Part shown: one piece after another, positions 57,752 through 64,000 of the stretch
Numbering within the stretch: the first letter of the stretch is position 1
Layout of the letters: each line of letters opens with the position of its first letter
Notes under the pieces: model-generated
Databases searched by the model: none
The model's input: the letters and a program-made list of their open reading frames with translations, nothing else
Told to the model about the DNA's origin: nothing
Program-made: the position numbers and the translations under genes
Assembly: GCA_025602915.1 (NCBI GenBank)
Contig: JAHLJZ010000061.1
Span: forward strand, 62,001 to 126,000
Direction of reading: 5' to 3'
DNA length: 64,000 nucleotides
From: Paraphysoderma sedebokerense
Lineage: Eukaryota > Blastocladiomycota > Physodermatomycetes > Physodermatales > Physodermataceae

Positions 57752-60700
57752 CTTAACTACTTAATTTATATGGACAGAATTATGTTGGCACCTAACTAGA
57801 GACTAAAAAGGACTAAAAAAGTTTGAACCAGAATATCTCCCAAACGGAAAGATGAGTTTGAAATGGGGCCACGGAGTTTGAAATGGTGGCGATCTGTACA
57901 GGTATCAGAATAAAAAGGTATGGATGTTGATTTGATACAGGATAACTTCTTTTAACCCCCTTTTCATTAGGGAAGAGGGCTTTATTTCTTTGAATGGAGT
58001 GGTCGGACCAAACAAGTTAGGGTTTACCGAACATGGATCTAGATCATGCGTTCGGACATGACAGATTGCATGAGATACGAGATTTTCTCAAGGATGGGGA
58101 TAGGGACTTTTGGGAGGCTGGTAAAAGGGACGCAAAAAAAAATTCCCGATATTAGCAATGGGGATCTCAAAACAAAAATGAATGTATTTCCCAACTTCTA
58201 AATGCTAAAAACAAGAGTCACAATGTAGCACCAGCTGTCGCCAGGTTTGTCAGCTGCAACGCCTTGCTTCACTGAAGTCAATATGCACCAACGCTATCAA
58301 CTTCTGTTTATATCAGCACAATATGGAGTACAATAAATTTTAAGAAGATAATTGCATCTCCAGTGGCTATTGGACCAATGCCATGCTTGAAACCTCAGAT
58401 GCCACTCCCGGTCCGATATTCTTTGATAGCCAAATGCTTTTAACATGACGACTGTCTTCATGCTAAGTCGAATGTCCGCTTACGCCGTTGCTTATTCGCT
58501 TGTTTAGCAATATGCTGTGGCCGAATAAGATGCCAAGTATTGTTTTGTCATTCCTCGCCATGTTGGCTTGCCCCTGAGCGGTGGGCAGTACTCGGCCAGT
58601 ATCGTGTAGTACAATAGGCATCCAAATCTGCCCAGACCCATAGAGACCGGATGACGACAAAGCCAGGAATAACTTATGAAAACGATTATTATCTAGAACA
58701 GCGAAAAAAAACTCACACCATCTTTACGTCGAATATCGATGGAGGAATGTATCCCAATTAATCCCAGTTAATACCATTGATATCAACTCCAAAAAATATA
58801 ATGCAGGTATTGGAACTTTGATCATTTATCAGCTTTCAGTCACAGTTTTATTTTTTTCGTGCAAGTGTATTTTTGATTAATTTAGGGACGAAAAGAAACA
58901 AGAAAATTGCAAGTTGAATGAACATCAATCACTGAATTAGAAGCCGATACCTTCTATATGACGAATTCTCGAATCGAAACCGAATTACAAGTGCATATTA
59001 GGTTTCAGTTGTGGGACGGTGTTGTACACCTATCGCAACATTATGTCGTGAAAGAGGAATGTGTTCTCTGATACCAGACAAAAAGTATGGCTATTCGGTA
59101 GAATGAAGTGCATCCATAGTATTGAAGCATCTGATACCTTTTCGATTACCAATAGGCAACACCTCAGATCTATACCGCGGTCCGCTATACGCATTACGCA
59201 AAATCTTTTCGTCAGAGAAAACCATTGCGTTGATATGTAAGAGTTCGGAAACTTTGGAATCTATTTTTTCTGCTGCATATGGTGGTATAACCGCTAACGT
59301 TTTGTATATAACTATATATGCAGTCGCATTAGGCCACAAACTAGAACCTGGGTCGAGTTCTGGCTTCCGCGTTTTCACCAAGTGACGCATCATGTGTCAG
59401 GTTTCTTTCTAGTTACATGATCTATATTGCAATAGCATATCAGTGAATACAGTGCATTCATTTTCAATTTATTTAATATCTAATGTTTGAAAACTTTTCA
59501 GACAATATCGATCATCGGGCGGCAGAAGCACGAAATTTATGGCTCGCAATTGCGAAACTGGAGCTATCAACCTACCCTTAGCCAATCCCACCAGCGGTTA
59601 TATAATCGTAGGTCGAAGATCGGTTTTAACATATATAAAAGGAGCATAAAAACGAGTTGTGTAAACTGTAAAGCCGGCTCCCATTCTAACAGCGCTCCTT
59701 ACGGAAGGTACAAATCAGAATCAAGGCGACACAAAATCCCCCCAGTGCGTCACCGTCGACTGGCCTCGAATACCCCACCCCTTTCATCAATGTCAACACG
59801 AGGAGACATGCAGCATGGAACGATCGCACAACGCCTGTGTCAAAGGTTTAACCGACCGTTATGTGTAATAGGCTAAACTCTAAGTGCTAATGTCTTACCC
59901 TGGCATGGTTTGCCCGACGAGCGGAGGAAAGAGTTTACCTCTCCGTTCAGAAGGCTCTGGCCGGTTTATGGTAGGGACTTTGTAGGGCAGTCTTGGGTTT
60001 CCGGTCGAATACTGCTTTACGAAGTTTTGTGATCAGCCATAGAATGGTTCGCCCATTCAAGTATTCAAAATTTCACAGGGCCTCGATTCTAATTCCTCGA
60101 TGGGAGTGTAGATAGTAAACCCTCCTCCGAACCGCCGATTAGAGCATCCTGTAGTGTCTAGATTCAGAACGGAAGGGTCATATGAGCCGATACCAATGGG
60201 TTATATTGTCAGTCGGAGACCCTGGGAGAACATAAGATGCATACGAGTCTCGACTCTCTGTTTCTGGAAGGAGAGTACTGTACTTTGCAACATTTTATGG
60301 ATCGCGCAAGGAGATGTGGTTTGGAGATGCTTTCAAGCCGGAAGGTTCAAAATCGGATTTTGGTGTTACAATTCACTATCTCGCTTAGTCTACTTATTTA
60401 TTACTAACTTATAGATAGGAGTGTAATTGTGTGAATATTTATTCGATCAATATATGTCTGTTTATTTTAATATTTACGGACATTCGGTCACGGATGTTTC
60501 CCAGCTCCCTCGACATATTCGGATGCCAACTTAGAGTTGCCAACTCATGTTTCAGTTGATGCATTAGGTATTCACTTTATCTTCATTCATTGAGTTTTCG
60601 TTGGATATATCATCATTCAAATTTTCTCACGCTTCACCCCAGCTGGCCCCTTCCTTCCCTGGCTCGACAGACAGCAAGACGTTTATTCCGGCGACATGAT

Positions 60701-61655
60701 CAACCGAGCATACATTTAATCACTGTCCGTTGAATCGAAATCCCCAAACATTGTCGAGGAGATGATTAAAGGAAAGCGGCTCTCCATTTCGAGTTCGATT
60801 GTATTATATGTATTTACTCAGTCTGTATTTTGGTAGACTGTAAATTACAATCGTCGAAGATGGATAGTAGATAATATTTTCAGGTGAACTTAAGAGAGGT
60901 TTTCTATAATCCGTTGCATCCAGGAAGCTTAAATATCTGTCCATCTTCAAGAGGGTTCCGTTTCGATTCAGTCGTTCTCCATTTTGTCCTAGGTCGATGT
61001 AATTCTCAACACCGTCGCATATTCAGCATCTCAAATCCGTTGATACACTAGCGCCACTTTTCACTCTCCTCTCCATCCATCTTTCGCCATCTGAAGAAGT
61101 TGACTCAGAAGCGAAAGAATTGGTCATTTTCACGCGTGTCAAGGCTTGACGGTGGAGAATTCAGAAGAACTATCCCTCTACATAGGTGGCTTGATTGGTT
61201 TATCTAAACCCGCTGCGTTCAGCAATCCATGAAAGAGCTATTTGATGAGACTACACTTCAATATCTGGAAGTCTGGTCAAACCCAAATTCAGAACAGTAT
61301 TCGCGAAGTAAACGGCAATTGGTATTATTCCGTAAGTGCAAATTGACTTAACCCGCAACACTTACCTCGGCTTTCTTGTCAACCTCTTGCGCAGTGAGAC
61401 AGCATATAGGAAGTTACTTCCCCTCAAAGCCGACACAGTGCTAATCCTCAAATTTCTCCCAGTTCTCAGAATTGCTGGAACTTAAATCAGCGAGAAATTG
61501 ACAAATCTTGCAGCATTGCTGCGAAAGCTCACAAAACAGGGAAATTCAAAATACATCTGTGATTTTCTACCTCGTCCATCCATTTTCATATCCCCATATC
61601 AACATCAAATTGTAAACGTAAAACTGATCGTTTATCGCATTGCGAAGTAGTCATT
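57752..61655. other. Gene-poor region (3.9 kb) between WOPR factor and peroxin gene
   Basis: Contains the WOPR promoter on its left and the peroxin promoter on its right. Between them, protein-like fragments occur on the minus strand (58463-58690, 59091-59393 and near 59500-59610) without a confident gene model. About 59650-60350 is more GC-rich than its surroundings, but I could not fold it into an rRNA or tRNA. No repeats or transposon motifs were found. Confidence 0.4.
59091..59393 (-). CDS. Unassigned open reading frame (100 aa)
   Basis: ATG at 59393 opens a 100-codon frame: it includes SSLWPNATAYIVIYKTLAVI, EKIDSKVSELLHINAMVFSD and EKILRNAYSGPRYRSEVLPI. Composition is like that of a real globular protein. 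Upstream on the same strand, about 59500-59610 is also open and reads GLAKGRLIAPVSQLRAINFV, so a two-exon minus-strand gene is possible. The opposite strand is open over most of the same stretch, so the coding strand is not certain. No family is recognised. Confidence 0.3.
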   Translation of the reverse strand: MMRHLVKTRKPELDPGSSLWPNATAYIVIYKTLAVIPPYAAEKIDSKVSELLHINAMVFSDEKILRNAYSGPRYRSEVLPIGNRKGIRCFNTMDALHSTE

Positions 61656-63233
61656 ATGTCATCGTTTAACCTTCCCAGCATGCCACAGCTCCCAAATCTT
61701 GAATTCTCGACATTAACTCGTTCACAAGTCTCTATTCATCTTTTGAACAAACTTGTTCTTCAACTTCATCGTGCGCTCACGTGGGAGGACATCTCTGCAT
61801 CATTGCTACTCTGTCTATCATGGATCTTGGTTTGCCTATATATTAGAGAAATGTTTATGTTTTTACCCCATGCGATGATGTTGGGCTTAATGGCTGGGAT
61901 AAAGTATTGCAAAGACAATGCAGACGTGAGGAGTAGGGTAGTAGAAGTGGGTAAGTTTAGCGGAATCTTGATTTGCATTGATTCTTTATACTGTGTCAAA
62001 GAATTAATTTTATTGTCTGATCCTTTAGTACAGGAAATATTATTACCAGAATTCCCGGGTTTGATGACTACAGTGAACGACGCCCAGTCACTAGTGACCT
62101 ATTCCACGACCCGAACACTTCGTCTCCGACATTGGTTGGCTGTGCATGTATCGAAAATCGACTGGTCAAATTACGAGGAAACGCTGCGGATCTATATGAT
62201 TGTCGCCGCGACATATCCTGCTTGGTTATTGATCAATCATATTGTTCCTGGAAATTACATCATTATGTTCATTGGATTGACCATTTTGTGCTGGAAGAGC
62301 CCCATTACTGAACTGATTCTGGACATATTAGAGAAGGAAGTACCACGAGGCTTGAAAATGATGGAAGGCAATATGAATAGGTGGGCAGACTTTGCCAGAG
62401 ACCAGAAAAAGAGAATGTTGAATCGGTGGAATAGGTCGATAGAGATAGTGAGGTCGTCGAGGAGAAAAGTTGTCGACTTTGTGGATTCGGCGGTTTCTAG
62501 TGAATCAGAGATGTCCGACTACTCCGACAGTCGTCCCACAAATTTTCGGTCGAGCATATATAGTATCAAGAAGAGAAGAGGAACGAAAGGGTCACAGAAA
62601 GGGGAGAACAAAGTGACACAAAAACGGTACAAAGTCGATGAAGTGGTTTCGAAAATTGAGTTGTCTACCTTCGAATTTCAACGGTACAGATTTGCGATCG
62701 GCTGGTCGCCATTAGTGAATACGGGCGAATATGCCTGGTGCGACGAAACTTCCCAGGGAATGTTGACGAAAGAAACGATCGAAAATATCATCCCAATGCA
62801 TGATGAAGAGAAAATGGAACATAGTAGGGGAGGAAGCGATCTGTTTTTAAACTTAAAGCAATTGCACGACGAATCGGCCACAATTGGAGGAACGGACTCT
62901 TTCAAAAAACTGGTTACAGACAATGCCAGTTTAGTTGGTTTAGATTTAGAGAAAAGCGGGAATAAGTTTAAATGGGTATTTGAGAGTGAGTGGGATATTG
63001 AACGACCTGCTGTGGATGAATGTAAGACACAGGAGAATGGGTATTTGTCTAATCGCTGGGATCGTGTCTCTATGCGAGATGTGGAGGGTTCGGTGGACCA
63101 TCGTGACGAGGACGGTTGGGAATATGCTTGTGACACTGACAGATCGGAGAGGGACTGGGGAAAGAGTGGCTATAGAAGTAGTGTCAGGAGGCGGAAGTGG
63201 AAAAGGGTCGCGACATTGATAGTGGTTGAATGA
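61656..63233 (+). CDS. Pex30-type peroxin with Pex24 membrane domain and dysferlin domain
   Basis: Intronless 525-aa protein. The first 240 residues hold hydrophobic segments in reticulon-like pairs (ISASLLLCLSWILVCLYI, FMFLPHAMMLGLMAGI, YMIVAATYPAWLLINHIV, YIIMFIGLTILCW). A Ser/Arg/Lys-rich linker follows. The dysferlin domain comes next: DysFN FEFQRYRFAIGWSPLV and EYAWCDET, then DysFC with FKWVFESEWDIE, DEDGWEYACDTD and YRSSVRRRKWKRVA, the characteristic Arg/Trp ending. This layout is that of yeast Pex30/31/32 (PEX23 family), ER proteins that regulate peroxisome and lipid-droplet biogenesis. It pairs in the window with the shorter Pex24-like protein at 29590-30521. Confidence 0.85.
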   Translation: MSSFNLPSMPQLPNLEFSTLTRSQVSIHLLNKLVLQLHRALTWEDISASLLLCLSWILVCLYIREMFMFLPHAMMLGLMAGIKYCKDNADVRSRVVEVGKFSGILICIDSLYCVKELILLSDPLVQEILLPEFPGLMTTVNDAQSLVTYSTTRTLRLRHWLAVHVSKIDWSNYEETLRIYMIVAATYPAWLLINHIVPGNYIIMFIGLTILCWKSPITELILDILEKEVPRGLKMMEGNMNRWADFARDQKKRMLNRWNRSIEIVRSSRRKVVDFVDSAVSSESEMSDYSDSRPTNFRSSIYSIKKRRGTKGSQKGENKVTQKRYKVDEVVSKIELSTFEFQRYRFAIGWSPLVNTGEYAWCDETSQGMLTKETIENIIPMHDEEKMEHSRGGSDLFLNLKQLHDESATIGGTDSFKKLVTDNASLVGLDLEKSGNKFKWVFESEWDIERPAVDECKTQENGYLSNRWDRVSMRDVEGSVDHRDEDGWEYACDTDRSERDWGKSGYRSSVRRRKWKRVATLIVVE

Positions 63234-63540
63234 TAGGACCGTAGATATAGTCGAAGTAATTAGTTCGCAAGGAAGGTGTTGTTATAGCTTGCTTGTTTGT
63301 GTAATTTAGGTAGTATATTTCTATAAAATAAAAATGATTTTGGATGTCATTTACTTATTTAACTTTCATGCGAAGTATTCACTGTCATCATGATCAGATT
63401 GTAATATGAAATAATAGATCACGTGATAATTAATTCATTTCGCACCGTCCCTCGCTCAATAGCACACCGAGGCTTCAGCGTTTGGCATCACTCCATCACA
63501 TCTTTATTAAGGAACTATCTATTTTTAAACGACACCACAA
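63234..63540 (+). promoter_or_regulatory. Spacer after peroxin gene and before the last gene
   Basis: About 307 bp: the peroxin 3' UTR with an AATAAAA around 63326, followed by the promoter of the next gene. No other feature is seen. Confidence 0.4.
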
Positions 63541-64000
63541 ATGATGGGAACACACGATTTATCAGCTTTAGAAGGTAGTATATTCTAGTCATGTGTCAAA
63601 CAGTCGTATTGGGTAACTAAAAATCCCGTTCGACTTTCGTAGAATTCGCAGCTGCCCCTGAATCAAGTCGACAATGGAGATCTGGTTAGTTATTTCTGAC
63701 AGTTATTTGATTCAAATCAAGCTGTGGAATTAAACTTTATTTGTCTGCGCTGTTGTTTGTTTGATTAATGAAAACTGTTGTGTTCACGCAACTAAACGGT
63801 TTTCCCTCTCACCCCTTTGTCATTCATATTTGTTTGGATCGTCGCACTTTTACCCTATGCGGAAAATTAAACTATGGTGTTCAAATTATTCACTTTTGAT
63901 CTTATTGAATTGACATGGAATTCTGCAATCAATGTGAATCATGATATAAATTGTCAGAATTTACTGAAATATTGGCGCATACTGCTGAATCGAGTCATGT
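63541..64000 (+). CDS. 5' part of an unidentified spliced gene (runs off right edge)
   Basis: ATG at 63541 opens MMGTHDLSALE, ending at a GTAGTA donor after 63574. A second exon 63643-63684 joins in frame (EFAAAPESSRQWRS) and ends at a GTTAGT donor. Further exons must lie beyond, since the remaining 300 bp show no obvious continuation. With only about 25 residues, no family can be assigned. The short first exons fit the gene style of the region, but this is a tentative call. Confidence 0.35.

Noticed and set aside
59650-60350. GC-richer segment considered as rRNA-like DNA
   Set aside because: No 5S, 5.8S or large/small rRNA core sequences were recognised, and it does not fold into an obvious structured RNA by eye.
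52904-61655. Gene-poor region considered as a mobile-element island
   Set aside because: No terminal repeats, target-site duplications, reverse transcriptase, integrase, transposase or tyrosine-recombinase motifs could be seen.
1-64000. CRISPR arrays or bacterial operons
   Set aside because: No regularly spaced direct repeats were seen, and the gene structures with spliceosomal introns are eukaryotic throughout.

Overview
The window reads as nuclear DNA of an early-diverging, flagellated (zoosporic, chytrid-like) fungus. Genes are dense and intron-rich, with short introns (about 48-110 nt) carrying GTATGT/GTAAGT-type donors. The gene content is fungal: a Het-C domain protein, a Gti1/Pac2 (WOPR) regulator, Pex24/Pex30-type peroxins and a fatty-alcohol oxidase. 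It also holds motile-cilium genes (DRC3, a CFAP92-like gene) and genes that, as far as I know, are missing from many Dikarya (SMG9, HEATR6, FRA10AC1, a CXorf65-like gene). Gene family calls come from recognising motifs by eye. Exon joins were checked by hand for reading frame in most genes, but no database search was run.

Layout. 1-1181: AIF/FSP1-like FAD oxidoreductase (minus, runs off the left edge). 1824-4397: YheT/ABHD-type membrane hydrolase (minus). 5662-7475: secreted Het-C protein (plus). 7893-8832: small heat-shock protein Hsp20 copy A (plus). 9109-13947: SNF2/Rad5-type ATPase (minus). 14117-14854: small secreted protein (minus). 15228-16287: Hsp20 copy B (minus, inverted relative to A). 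17202-20103: SMG9 (minus), sharing a 275-bp promoter with the fork-protection gene CSM3/TIPIN (20379-21931, plus). 22251-26335: valyl-tRNA synthetase (minus). 26921-27617: ribosomal protein eS10 (minus), head to head with a CXorf65-like gene (28294-29302, plus). 29590-30521: Pex24-like membrane protein. 31470-34171: long-chain alcohol oxidase. 34411-35847: FRA10AC1 (minus). 36331-37521: GPI-anchored beta-propeller (minus). 38587-42728: CFAP92-like, tail to tail with DRC3 (43031-45320, minus). 45791-45873: tRNA-Glu(CTC) with a 12-nt intron. 46284-50898: HEATR6. 51219-52903: Dam-type adenine-methyltransferase-like protein. 56695-57751: a WOPR transcription factor alone in about 8.7 kb of gene-poor DNA. 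61656-63233: dysferlin-domain peroxin. 63541-: start of an unidentified gene.

Shared themes are the motile cilium (DRC3, CFAP92-like), peroxisome and lipid metabolism (two Pex24-type proteins, alcohol oxidase, ABHD hydrolase), RNA quality control and splicing (SMG9, FRA10AC1), genome maintenance (CSM3, Rad5-like) and possibly DNA methylation (Dam-like). The most unusual signals are a 13-nt microexon that splits the HIGH catalytic signature of valyl-tRNA synthetase, and the Dam-like gene, whose NPPY-like catalytic motif looks altered. I recognised no virus-like element, intact transposon, CRISPR array or rRNA gene.
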